A stretch of 15,383 nucleotides of DNA from Peribacter sp964404805 (GTDB taxonomy: Bacteria; Patescibacteriota; Gracilibacteria; Peribacterales; Peribacteraceae). Shown piece after piece: positions 6,083-12,575 of the stretch. How positions within the stretch are numbered: the first letter of the stretch is position 1; every line of letters starts with the position of its first letter. Made by a program: the position numbers and the translations under genes. Below the pieces are notes generated by a model. The model did no database searches and was not told the origin of the DNA. It saw nothing but the letters and a program-made list of their open reading frames with translations. The stretch lies in assembly GCA_964404805.1 (NCBI GenBank), contig CAYOLJ010000016.1:1-15383 (forward strand), written 5' to 3'.

Positions 6083-6176
6083 TGGCGGAGAGGGAGGGAT
6101 TCGAACCCTCGATACGGATTGAAGCCCGTATACCACATTAGCAGTGTGGCGCTTTCGACCACTCAGCCACCTCTCC
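6083..6176 (-). tRNA. tRNA-Ser(GCU), CCA encoded
   Basis: On the minus strand, acceptor arms GGAGAGG and CCTCTCC pair perfectly, followed by discriminator G and an encoded CCA. D-arm TGGCTGAGTGG; anticodon stem CCACA/TGTGG with loop CTGCTAA, giving anticodon GCT. A long variable arm (ATACGGGCTTCAATCCGTAT) and T-arm GGGTTCGAATCCC complete a class II serine tRNA of 94 nt. It reads AGU/AGC codons. It lies between the L,D-transpeptidase and the cupin gene, both on the same strand. Confidence 0.97.
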
Positions 6177-6186
6177 GCGCAAAAAA

Positions 6187-6192
6187 AGTATA
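6187..6192 (-). promoter_or_regulatory. -10 TATACT 10 nt from the tRNA-Ser(GCU) 5' end
   Basis: TATACT on the minus strand followed by a T-run, then the tRNA. The predicted start is 3-4 nt before the mature 5' end. No convincing -35 at 16-18 bp. Confidence 0.45.
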
Positions 6193-6227
6193 AGAGGCTC
6201 ATCCGTCAGGCGCCAGTGGAAAAGGGG

Positions 6228-6782
6228 TCACTCCTGTGGGGCAAAGGCGAGTGCTAGAGGTTCCTCAATACCGTACTTCGTGACTACGGGAATATTCCCC
6301 TCATTCACGGCGTAGGTTTGGTCGAGGATATCCATGATCTCCTTCTTCACGATGATGCACCCCATGCTCTTGAAGCGGGGCTGATCATCGAACATCCGGT
6401 CTTCGTAGGCGAACTCATGAAAGCCGTAGGGCGTGCTCTCATCATCCCAGTACAGACGCAGAAAACGTCCGCTCGGCCCAAAGGTAATGCGGTCACCCTT
6501 GATGTCTTTCGATCGTACTTCCCATGTGCGCTGTGGAGTGGTGGCGTTGTAGCACCGTCCGATGTAGCACACCCCGCGACGCTGTCCTGTGGCGACCGGG
6601 AACTGCAGAGTCTCTCCATTTCTGTGGATGAGAAAACCTTCGTTCGCCTGCGTGTCGACCACGATGCGGTCGCCCATTTGGGCATGCCACTGAGTCTGGG
6701 GGACGAAGGTGAGTACGGGGGCCGATGGGGTTGGGCTCATAGCGAGAGAGACGCCCAACACGATGGGGAGGAGCGGAATCAA
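6228..6782 (-). CDS. Secreted L,D-transpeptidase (YkuD) with SMGC active-site motif
   Basis: 184 aa starting at TTG (6782), right behind a near-consensus promoter. The N-terminus (IPLLPIVLGVSLAMSPTPSA) looks like a signal peptide without a strongly basic start. YkuD features: RIVVDTQANEGFLIHRNGE (core strands), GPSGRFLRLYW (conserved GP), H122 in GFHEF, and nucleophile C142 in SMGCIIV, 20 residues after that His. The family pattern is HX(14-17)[ST]HGCXN/R. Here the His before Gly is Met and the residue two after Cys is Ile, so the motif is altered although the Cys and upstream His remain. L,D-transpeptidases make 3-3 peptidoglycan cross-links or attach proteins to the wall, outside the membrane. 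Upstream and divergent is rsmH; downstream is tRNA-Ser(GCU). Confidence 0.85.
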   Translation of the reverse strand: MIPLLPIVLGVSLAMSPTPSAPVLTFVPQTQWHAQMGDRIVVDTQANEGFLIHRNGETLQFPVATGQRRGVCYIGRCYNATTPQRTWEVRSKDIKGDRITFGPSGRFLRLYWDDESTPYGFHEFAYEDRMFDDQPRFKSMGCIIVKKEIMDILDQTYAVNEGNIPVVTKYGIEEPLALAFAPQE

Positions 6783-6789
6783 GTGAAGT

Positions 6790-6817
6790 ATTATAGATGT
6801 ATATCTATCTGTGTCAA
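6790..6817 (-). promoter_or_regulatory. Near-consensus promoter TTGACA-16-TATAAT for the L,D-transpeptidase
   Basis: Both hexamers are perfect: TTGACA at 6812-6817 and TATAAT at 6790-6795, with a 16-bp spacer on the minus strand. The -10 ends 7 nt before the TTG start, so transcription should begin at or within a base or two of the initiation codon. Confidence 0.82.
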
Positions 6818-6900
6818 TCCTGCTCTATAGCCTCTTTTAAAGCCATATATTGGATTTAAGAGGACCGCAAAATACTCTAATTCGTATAAATTTTGTATAC

Positions 6901-6975
6901 ATGAAACTCCTGTGGAGAAAGATGCAAGATCAATCCGTTGAAACAGGTGGTGCGCGCACTACACTTCGTCTGTGA
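6901..6975 (+). CDS. Possible 24-codon ORF overlapping the rsmH start
   Basis: ATG at 6901, preceded 10 nt upstream by TATAAA (6885-6890) in an AT-rich stretch. The product begins MKLLWRKMQDQSVETGG and ends in RTTLRL. Its TGA shares GTGA with the rsmH GTG codon, a 4-nt overlap typical of translational coupling. It could be a leader ORF or chance: a separate promoter for rsmH appears to lie inside it. I do not recognise the peptide. Confidence 0.28.
   Translation: MKLLWRKMQDQSVETGGARTTLRL
6938..6965 (+). promoter_or_regulatory. Promoter TTGAAA-16-TACACT for rsmH
   Basis: -35 TTGAAA at 6938-6943 (five of six consensus), 16-bp spacer, -10 TACACT at 6960-6965. The hexamer ends 6 nt before the GTG of rsmH, predicting a leaderless message. 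Confidence 0.55.
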
Positions 6976-7880
6976 CTGCACCACACCATGTGCCGGTTTT
7001 GCTCTCAGAAGTTCTCACGCTCCTCGATCCCAAAGCGGGTGAAACGGTGCTCGATGTGACACTCGGTCTGGGCGGTCATGCCGAAGCGTTCTTCAAGAAA
7101 ATTGGCGAGCATGGCAGGCTCATTGGCCTGGATGCCGATGCACAGAATCTGGCTCATGCCGAAACGCGTTTACGCAAATTGCCCGGCCACGTGGATTGCC
7201 GCCATGCGAATTTTTCTGCCATTGCCGATCTTGATCTTCCTCCCGTCGATATTCTCTTTGCCGATTTGGGCTTGAGCTCCCCGCACGTGGATGACCCAGA
7301 GCGCGGTTTTACCTTTCGCGAAGAGGTGCCGCTGGATCTTCGTTACGATCGCTCGAGTGGAGTTTCTGCTGCTGCCTGGCTGGCACAGGCTTCTGAAGAT
7401 GAGGTGTCGCAGTGTCTGCGTGCTTTTGGTGAGCTTCCTTCGGCCAAGCGTTTTGCCCGCGTTCTCAAAGAGCACAAGCCCACCACCACGACGGCGGTCG
7501 TTCTCGCGGCAGAGTCGGTGTTCCGCTGGCGTGCCAAGGCGGTGCTTCCGCAGATTTTTCAGGCGTTGCGCATCGCGGTGAATGATGAACTGGGTGCGCT
7601 CGATACCCTGCTTTCGGTGGGTCCTTCACTCCTTACGCCCGGTGGACGTATGGGGGTCATCAGCTACCACTCACTCGAGGATCGTCGTGTGAAGCAGGTA
7701 TTCCGTGCCCTGTCTCAAGCACCCAAACATCTTGATACCGGTCAGGATGTGCATCCGCCATTCTTTACACTCCTCACACGCAAGGCGATTGTGCCTTCTG
7801 ATGATGAGGTGACGGTGAATCCGCGTTCGCGGAGCGGGAAGTTACGTGTCATCATGCGAAGCGTTTCAACGCCATCGTGA
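6972..7880 (+). CDS. rsmH: 16S rRNA (cytosine-1402-N4)-methyltransferase RsmH (MraW)
   Basis: SAM-dependent methyltransferase acting on C1402 in the decoding centre of 16S rRNA. 302 aa, the normal length. The GTG start gives the family N-terminus HVPVLLSEVL; no ATG fits. Motifs: VLDVTLGLGGHAEAF at 26-40 (SAM site), ADLGLSSPHVDDPERGFTF (motif with the conserved DLG.SS), VPLDLRYD, the inserted helical domain, then GGRMGVISYHSLEDRRVKQ and NPRSRSGKLRVI at the end. No Shine-Dalgarno precedes it. As in many bacteria it heads a division-type cluster and is followed by an ftsL-like gene, but the usual ftsI/mur genes do not follow here. Confidence 0.96.
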   Translation: MTAPHHVPVLLSEVLTLLDPKAGETVLDVTLGLGGHAEAFFKKIGEHGRLIGLDADAQNLAHAETRLRKLPGHVDCRHANFSAIADLDLPPVDILFADLGLSSPHVDDPERGFTFREEVPLDLRYDRSSGVSAAAWLAQASEDEVSQCLRAFGELPSAKRFARVLKEHKPTTTTAVVLAAESVFRWRAKAVLPQIFQALRIAVNDELGALDTLLSVGPSLLTPGGRMGVISYHSLEDRRVKQVFRALSQAPKHLDTGQDVHPPFFTLLTRKAIVPSDDEVTVNPRSRSGKLRVIMRSVSTPS

Positions 7881-7894
7881 TTCCTTTGTCTCTC

Positions 7895-7903
7895 TGTTAC
7901 ACT
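7895..7903 (+). promoter_or_regulatory. Extended -10 TGTTACACT ahead of the ftsL-like gene
   Basis: TGT plus TACACT in the 34-bp gap after rsmH; the hexamer ends 11 nt before the GTG start at 7915. No -35 at a good distance. It could let the ftsL-like gene be transcribed independently of rsmH. Confidence 0.38.
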
Positions 7904-7914
7904 GCGCTGTCAAC

Positions 7915-8274
7915 GTGCTCGATCCTACCGCCACACTCTCGGCCCCTGTGTCCCGCGCCAGTCTCGGTCGCATGGTGAATCAGAGCACGATTTTGCTCAT
8001 GGTGTGCATCGGTTCGCTTATTCTGCTGCTCGCGCTCTTCATTCTCTTCCACCAGAATGCTACGGCCACCAAGGGCTACCAGCTGCGCAATCTGGAGCGG
8101 GAGCGCTCTCAACTACTGCTGGAAGAGGAGATTCTCAATATGCAGGTGGCAGAGTCACAGGCGCTCCATCAGCTTTCAGAGGACCCTGTCGTACAGGCTA
8201 TGGTTGCCCTTAAGCGGCCTTCTTACGTTCAGGAGGACACGACAGTCGCTTCTCTTGAGAAAGAAACCAAATAA
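7915..8274 (+). CDS. FtsL-like single-pass membrane protein with coiled coil
   Basis: 119 aa from GTG 7915. Order: cytoplasmic N-terminus of about 24 residues, a transmembrane helix (STILLMVCIGSLILLLALFI, about 23-42), then a charged heptad region GYQLRNLERERSQLLLEEEI running to about residue 85, and a short tail. This topology and its place directly after rsmH match FtsL/DivIC-type division proteins, which link FtsQ/FtsB to the septal synthase FtsI/FtsW. Sequence conservation in this family is very low, so position and shape carry the call. The frame is open back to an ATG at 7846 inside rsmH; ATG 7972 would start right at the membrane helix. GTG 7915 was chosen because it follows the -10 at the spacing common here. 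Confidence 0.72.
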   Translation: MLDPTATLSAPVSRASLGRMVNQSTILLMVCIGSLILLLALFILFHQNATATKGYQLRNLERERSQLLLEEEILNMQVAESQALHQLSEDPVVQAMVALKRPSYVQEDTTVASLEKETK

Positions 8275-8335
8275 CAATCAGAACATCTCTCTAGTAATTT
8301 GCAATAAGTGAGGGGGTGAGGAGAACAGCAAAAAG

Positions 8336-8344
8336 TGGTAAAAT
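8336..8344 (+). promoter_or_regulatory. Extended -10 TGGTAAAAT for the cysteine-repeat surface protein
   Basis: TGG plus TAAAAT (five of six consensus); the hexamer ends 10 nt before the ATG at 8355. No recognisable -35. Confidence 0.48.
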
Positions 8345-8354
8345 AGTTAGAAAC

Positions 8355-10304
8355 ATGCAAAGAAAGACGAATTTGCTGGCTGTACTGCTCTGTTCTGCGG
8401 GGCTCCTTGTCCTCATGTCCTCTCTGCGCACAGGAACGCAAGCGCAGGAGCTCACAGAGGAGTGCGTTGGTTTGCCCTACGGGTCGCCGGGATGCCCGAC
8501 GCGTTCGTCTTCGTCTTCTTCAATGAGTAAGCCTCCGCACTGTGGTGACAGTATTCTGCAGGCTGGAGAAGGGGAACAGTGTGACCTTGGTCGCTTCAAC
8601 GGATTAAGCTCGTGTTCTCTGCTCTGCACCGCGCTCTTCTGCGGTGATAGTGTCGTTACGCCGTATCTGGGCGAAGAGTGTGAAGCACCAACACAAGAGG
8701 TCTACGTCTTGGATTCCAAAACGAATCTGCTCACAACCAAAATCCAATATCTGGAGGGTACATGCGGCCGCACGTGCGCCGTACCGACGTGTGATGCAGA
8801 AGGCTTGTGCGAGGGGGGTTGTCAATGGACGTTTAAACCTCCCTGTCCGTCATCGTCCTCGAGTGCGACATCGATCTCTGCATCTGCACAGTCGTCTTCC
8901 GCTTCGGCTGAAGCCGATGCCGGGAGTAGCGCTGCCGCGTCTTCTGAAGAGACACATCCTGCCGCCCAGGAATCTTCATCCTCCTCCGCCGCTCCGGTCT
9001 GTGGCAACGGCGTTGTCGAGACAGGCGAACAGTGCGATGACGGCAATCAGGTCAGTGAGGACAGTTGTTCCAATATATGCACGCGGCCTCGTTGTGGCGA
9101 TGGTATCGTGCAGGAGCAGGAGGAGTGCGATGACGGCAATCGCGAAAATGCTGATACCTGCAACAATTCCTGCAAGTCTGCGCGCTGTGGTGATGGTGAC
9201 GTGCAAGTGACCGAGGAGTGTGATGATGGCAATCATAGCAACATCGATGATTGTCCCAATGATTGTGAATTCTCTGTTTGTGGCGATGCTGTGATGGAGG
9301 GGCGTGAGCAGTGTGACGACGGGAATTTTAATAACTGGGATTTCTGCCCGAACAACTGTCGTCTACCCGTATGTGGCAATGGCATTCGCGAAGGGATTGA
9401 AGAGTGCGACGACGCAAATCGAAGTGACATTGATACCTGCTCTAACAGCTGCATACTTCCGCAGTGTGGAGATGGCGCGGTGCAGCGAGGAGAGGAGTGT
9501 GACGATGGCAACCATGTAAATGATGACGCGTGCACGAATGGATGTCAGAAATTCCGGTGCGGTGATGCCATCGTTCAGTCGGAAGAGGAGTGTGACGACG
9601 GTAATCATGTTCCAGATGACCTGTGCAATAATTCCTGCAAGAAGGCACGCTGTGGAGATGGCGTGATGCAGCCGGGAGAGGAGTGCGATGACGGCAATCG
9701 CAATATCTTCGATAGTTGTCCGACTTCCTGCAAGCTGCCGATTTGCGGCGATGGATTGGTCGAAGGCAAGGAACAGTGCGATGACGGCAATCAGATGAAT
9801 GACGACGACTGCCCGAATACGTGCCGATACCCAATCTGTGGGAACAAGGTTTTAGAGGCGGGTGAGCAATGCGATGACGGCAATATTGAAGAAGATGATG
9901 GATGCAGTGTCAGCTGTCATCTCGAGAAGTGCGGCGATGGTGTTCTGCAGGTGGGCGAAGAGTGTGATGATGGGCTTTCGAATTCTGACACGCTTCCGAA
10001 CGCCTGTAGAATTTCTTGTAGAAAGCCACTCTGTGGAGATCACGTGGTCGATTCCTCTGAAGAGTGCGATGGTGGCAGCAGCTGTACGGAGGAATGCCTG
10101 AGTATTTCTTTTGTAGAACGGTATGCGGCAGCTCTCAGTTCAGTGGGCGCAACGCTGATTCTTCTGTTATTGGTTGCCGGCGTGCTGTTCCGCCGACGTC
10201 TCATAGGTTTCCTCTCACTTTCGAAGAAGGGGGCAGGTGCCGCTGTTTCTCTCGACGATATTCCTCTCGATGAGCTGGAGATGCCGTGGCATAAGTGGAA
10301 ATGA
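8355..10304 (+). CDS. Membrane-anchored surface protein with tandem DUF4215/Myxococcus cysteine-rich repeats
   Basis: 649 aa. The ATG at 8355 gives a clean signal peptide (MQRKTNLLAVLLCSAGLLVL, cleavage likely after TQA30); upstream codons do not. Residues 50-58 are a Ser run, then two irregular Cys-rich segments (CGDSILQAGEGEQCD; CGDSVVTPYLGEECE), then a second Ser/Ala-rich linker from about 160 to 213. From residue 216, eleven 31-residue units follow the pattern CGDGxVxxGEECDDGNxxxxDxCxxxC, the last slightly longer, plus a truncated twelfth. Each unit has four Cys, expected to form two disulfides outside the cell. A transmembrane helix (about 595-618: ATLILLLLVAGVLF) and a basic RRRLIGFLSLSKKG tail anchor it, ending in acidic and Trp-containing residues. 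The repeat is known from Myxococcus and other bacterial surface proteins; ligand unknown. It suggests a rigid stalk or adhesin. It ends inside structured repeat copy B. Confidence 0.9.
   Translation: MQRKTNLLAVLLCSAGLLVLMSSLRTGTQAQELTEECVGLPYGSPGCPTRSSSSSSMSKPPHCGDSILQAGEGEQCDLGRFNGLSSCSLLCTALFCGDSVVTPYLGEECEAPTQEVYVLDSKTNLLTTKIQYLEGTCGRTCAVPTCDAEGLCEGGCQWTFKPPCPSSSSSATSISASAQSSSASAEADAGSSAAASSEETHPAAQESSSSSAAPVCGNGVVETGEQCDDGNQVSEDSCSNICTRPRCGDGIVQEQEECDDGNRENADTCNNSCKSARCGDGDVQVTEECDDGNHSNIDDCPNDCEFSVCGDAVMEGREQCDDGNFNNWDFCPNNCRLPVCGNGIREGIEECDDANRSDIDTCSNSCILPQCGDGAVQRGEECDDGNHVNDDACTNGCQKFRCGDAIVQSEEECDDGNHVPDDLCNNSCKKARCGDGVMQPGEECDDGNRNIFDSCPTSCKLPICGDGLVEGKEQCDDGNQMNDDDCPNTCRYPICGNKVLEAGEQCDDGNIEEDDGCSVSCHLEKCGDGVLQVGEECDDGLSNSDTLPNACRISCRKPLCGDHVVDSSEECDGGSSCTEECLSISFVERYAAALSSVGATLILLLLVAGVLFRRRLIGFLSLSKKGAGAAVSLDDIPLDELEMPWHKWK
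9000..10109 (+). repeat. Tandem 93-bp coding repeats (about 12 units)
   Basis: Units start at TGT-GG codons every 93 bp (for example 9000 and 9093), each encoding one 31-aa Cys repeat. The core GAGTGCGATGACGGCAAT is nearly constant while the flanking residues vary; the units are diverged, not recent copies. The last unit is degenerate (ECDGGSSCTEEC). Confidence 0.92.
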
Positions 10305-10430
10305 GGCGCGGGATGGCCACCTACGGTGTCCCTCCCACGAACCCACCCTTCCCTGAGCGGTTGCGCTTCCCTCCGGGGACCTTCGGCCAGGCAAGCGAAG
10401 CTCGCCTTCGCGCGTTTGTTTCATTGGTGA
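10301..10430. repeat. Structured intergenic repeat, copy B
   Basis: Matches copy A (3006-3136) along its whole length. It begins at the TGA of the cysteine-repeat gene and stops 33 bp before the stop of convergent pyruvate kinase. It retains AGCG-GTTG-CGCT (10356-10367). The 7-bp hairpin (10390-10406) reads GGCGAGC/GCTTGCC on the minus strand, with two compensated pairs and one G-U compared with copy A. Confidence 0.85.
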
Positions 10431-10462
10431 CGCGGTGAGGAACCGGTAGGAGAGGTGTTTCC

Positions 10463-11896
10463 TTATGTGATTTCGCGTACCTGAATCGTGCTCACATTAC
10501 GCTTCTTGGCGGGAGCGTCTGAGATGAGTACCACGCGCATCCCAGGGGTGAGAAAACCCGCCTGCTTGGCTGTGGTAACACCCGTTTCGATGGTCGCCTC
10601 GGTATCGTCGGTGAAGGAGGCGAGCACGGGGAAGATACCGAAGATGAGTGAGAGCTTCTGTCGTACAGAGGGTGTTGCTGCACAGCCAATGACGGGAATT
10701 CTTGGTCGAAATTTTGCCACTTCTCGCGCTGTGCGTCCTGACTTGGTGATGACGACGATCGCGTCAGCATCGGTAGAGTGGGCGAGTGTCACGGCAGCCT
10801 GTGCCCGGGCTTCACGTTCGTTGTGCACGACTCCCTCAAAGCGATCCTGCAGTCGTGCTTCGTGCTCCTCCGTTGCGCGAAGAATGCGATGCATCATTTC
10901 GACGCACTTCACGGGGTGTTTACCTGTTGCGGTTTCTCCTGAGAGCATTGTGGCATCGGCGCCCGTCATCGCGGCGTGAGCGACATCGGTCACTTCTGCT
11001 CGAGTGGGTAGGAGATAGGTGCTCATGCTTTCAAGCATGTGTGTGGCTACAATGACCGGTTTTCCTGCGTCGCGGCAGCGAACGACAATGCCGTCTTGAA
11101 TAGCGGGAAGTTCCTCAATGGGGATATCTGTGCCCAGATCACCGCGTGCGATCATAATTCCGTCAGAGACGGCAATGATATCTGCGAGGTTCTCTTCGGC
11201 TGCACGCTTCGTTTCGATCTTTGTGATGATCTGCATGTCACTCTTTTTCTTCTTCAAGAATGATCGTACTTCCGATATCTCCTCCGCATTGCGGATGAAT
11301 GAGAGTGCAACGTAGTCCACTCCCTGCTGTGTACCGAAGTCGATGTCGTCCCAGTCTTTCTTGGTAATGGAGGGAAGATCGATGTAGGCACCGGGCAGAT
11401 TGATGTGCCTGCGCGATCCGATGAAACCGGCATCTTTCGCTTTTGCCACGACGGTCCCGTCGGGAGCGATCGACACGATGTCGAACGAAATTGATCCGTT
11501 ATCGATGAGAATCGTATCCGTTTCGCGTACGTCGTTGGCAAATCCGTCGTAGTTCACTTCAATGACGGTGTGCCCCTGCGCATCTTCGTGCTGTGGGTTC
11601 GACGAGAAGACGATTTCTTGTCCGACCTCAACGGGAACGGGCTGAATAACCACTCCTGTACGGATTTCTGCTCCTCGAGTATCGAGCAGACTCGCAACGC
11701 AGTAGCCCGCTTCGTTGAGTTTGCGGATCATGGCAATGGCTTCTTCATGATCTTTGCGTGAACCGTGTGACAGGTTGATCCGCGCGACGTTCATGCCCGC
11801 CTGAGCCAGCTTCTTCATCTGCTCAAGTGATTTGCAAGATGGTCCGAGCGTACAGACGATTTTTGTCAGTTTGCCGTCTTGTTCCCCTGATTTCAT
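10463..11896 (-). CDS. pyk: Pyruvate kinase
   Basis: Last step of glycolysis: phosphoenolpyruvate + ADP to pyruvate + ATP, in the cytoplasm. 477 aa, normal for bacterial type. N-terminal TKIVCTLGPSC and ARINLSHG (38-45, substrate/ATP-binding Arg, Asn, Ser), LLDTRGAEIRTG (70-81), B-domain 85-170, YVALSFIRNAEEI, the catalytic segment ITKIETKRAAEEN (224-236: K226, E228), IMIARGDLGTDIP (247-259), ATHMLESM (284-291, where most enzymes have TQ), PTRAEVTDVA, DATMLSGETATGKHP, and a full C-terminal allosteric-type domain from about 355. The ATG at 11896 fits the family N-terminus. It converges with the surface-protein gene across repeat copy B. Two upstream promoter-like signals are listed separately. 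Confidence 0.97.
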   Translation of the reverse strand: MKSGEQDGKLTKIVCTLGPSCKSLEQMKKLAQAGMNVARINLSHGSRKDHEEAIAMIRKLNEAGYCVASLLDTRGAEIRTGVVIQPVPVEVGQEIVFSSNPQHEDAQGHTVIEVNYDGFANDVRETDTILIDNGSISFDIVSIAPDGTVVAKAKDAGFIGSRRHINLPGAYIDLPSITKKDWDDIDFGTQQGVDYVALSFIRNAEEISEVRSFLKKKKSDMQIITKIETKRAAEENLADIIAVSDGIMIARGDLGTDIPIEELPAIQDGIVVRCRDAGKPVIVATHMLESMSTYLLPTRAEVTDVAHAAMTGADATMLSGETATGKHPVKCVEMMHRILRATEEHEARLQDRFEGVVHNEREARAQAAVTLAHSTDADAIVVITKSGRTAREVAKFRPRIPVIGCAATPSVRQKLSLIFGIFPVLASFTDDTEATIETGVTTAKQAGFLTPGMRVVLISDAPAKKRNVSTIQVREIT

Positions 11897-11906
11897 GTGT
11901 TTGTGA

Positions 11907-11915
11907 ATGGTAGCA
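11907..11915 (-). promoter_or_regulatory. Proximal extended -10 TGCTACCAT for pyk
   Basis: TGC plus TACCAT on the minus strand, ending 10 nt before the pyk ATG. No -35 of quality. A stronger promoter lies upstream, so this one is tentative. Confidence 0.3.
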
Positions 11916-11942
11916 ATAACTGAAGAGAAAGCCGAATATATA

Positions 11943-11971
11943 ATTATACCATATTATTTATATATCTTCAA
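11943..11971 (-). promoter_or_regulatory. Strong promoter for pyk: TTGAAG-17-TATAAT with extended -10
   Basis: -35 TTGAAG at 11966-11971, 17-bp AT-rich spacer ending in TGG, and perfect TATAAT at 11943-11948 on the minus strand. It predicts a start near 11936 and a leader of about 40 nt, which contains no Shine-Dalgarno. Confidence 0.65.
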
Positions 11972-12038
11972 TCACGCGAAAACCCCACACCGTTGCGAGC
12001 AAGGGCATGGGGCAGACGTTCCTCCTGAAAGATCTTCT

Positions 12039-12470
12039 TCAGTAGTAATAGGGATAGTCGTACTGGTAGTTGTTGTAGTTCGGGTAATTGTAGTAGCTGG
12101 GACGCGCAGAGTAGCGGTTGTAGTACCAGTTATAGTCGTTGCTGTTGTTAGAGTATCGGTTTGCGGAATTGTTGTAGTACCGGTTTGCGGAATTGTTGTA
12201 GTACTGGTTCGACGAGTTCCAGTAGCGGGGACGATAGGTGTCACCGGAGTACCCACAGTTGGTGCCATAGCCACCATCGCAAACACGATTATTATTGTTA
12301 TTGTAGGATCCGCGACGTGCCTGGTAGGCATCACAGGTGTACTCGCGGCAGGTGCCACGTGGATCGGAGTAGAGACAGAGACAGTCGTAGGTGTAATCCT
12401 GTGCCTGAGCTCGTGGAGCGAGTAGCAGGAGCGGCAGGAGCACGAGTGTGGAGAGCAGAAGTTTCTTCAT
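12039..12470 (-). CDS. Secreted Tyr/Asn-rich low-complexity protein
   Basis: 143 aa. The signal peptide (MKKLLLSTLVLLPLLLLAP, cleavage likely at AQA-QD, residue 23-24) is followed by a Cys-containing segment (DCLCLYSDPRGTCREYTC, then VCDGGYGTNCGYSG) with seven Cys in all. The C-terminal 62 residues hold 20 Tyr and 17 Asn and include a repeated YYNNSANR unit, ending in YDYPYYY. Such composition is seen in self-assembling, prion-like or surface-coating proteins, and Tyr could allow cross-linking; I do not recognise a family. The open frame on the opposite strand (Val/Thr-rich) is a shadow. It is transcribed toward pyk, between that gene and another secreted protein on the same strand. Confidence 0.78.
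   Translation of the reverse strand: MKKLLLSTLVLLPLLLLAPRAQAQDYTYDCLCLYSDPRGTCREYTCDAYQARRGSYNNNNNRVCDGGYGTNCGYSGDTYRPRYWNSSNQYYNNSANRYYNNSANRYSNNSNDYNWYYNRYSARPSYYNYPNYNNYQYDYPYYY
12157..12204. repeat. Perfect 24-bp tandem duplication in the Tyr/Asn-rich gene
   Basis: Two identical copies of CGGTTTGCGGAATTGTTG+TAGTAC at 12157-12180 and 12181-12204, with an imperfect third further 5' on the plus strand. They keep the frame and encode YYNNSANR twice. Confidence 0.93.
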
Positions 12471-12497
12471 AAGGGGAGAGGTGAAGGGAGGAGGAGT

Positions 12498-12526
12498 AGG
12501 ATCCCTGTGGTGTCTGCTTGCGTCAA
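12498..12526 (-). promoter_or_regulatory. Weak candidate promoter for the Tyr/Asn-rich gene (TTGACG-17-GATCCT)
   Basis: A good -35, TTGACG, at 12521-12526; the hexamer 17 bp on, GATCCT at 12498-12503, is poor. The start codon is 27 nt further, so this gene does not follow the short-leader pattern. Confidence 0.28.
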
Positions 12527-12575
12527 GGTGGACTGGTGGACTGGTGAAATTGATGTGTTTTAATACTTTAACGCC

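Noticed and set aside
8976..9834. Several minus-strand frames of 60-130 codons across the Cys-repeat region
   Set aside because: They repeat with the 93-bp period of the plus-strand coding repeats and have no start context or domain features.
9000..10109. Regularly spaced repeats as a possible CRISPR array
   Set aside because: The 93-bp period is in frame and encodes conserved Cys repeats; there are no constant repeats with unique spacers and no cas genes.
11980..12035. Possible pyk-side terminator-like stem CCCCA...TGGGG
   Set aside because: Only a 5-bp stem with a long loop and no T-tract. No classical hairpin-plus-T terminator was found anywhere in the window.
11907..12425. Val-rich 172-codon plus-strand frame and Thr-rich minus frame 11972-12358
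   Set aside because: Both are frame shadows of the Tyr/Asn-rich gene, whose repeated codons make all frames open; only frame 12039-12470 has a proper signal peptide.
12528..12547. Direct repeat GTGGACTG GTGGACTG
   Set aside because: Only two 8-bp units in a short gap, no symmetry and no matching copy elsewhere in the window; not enough to call an operator.
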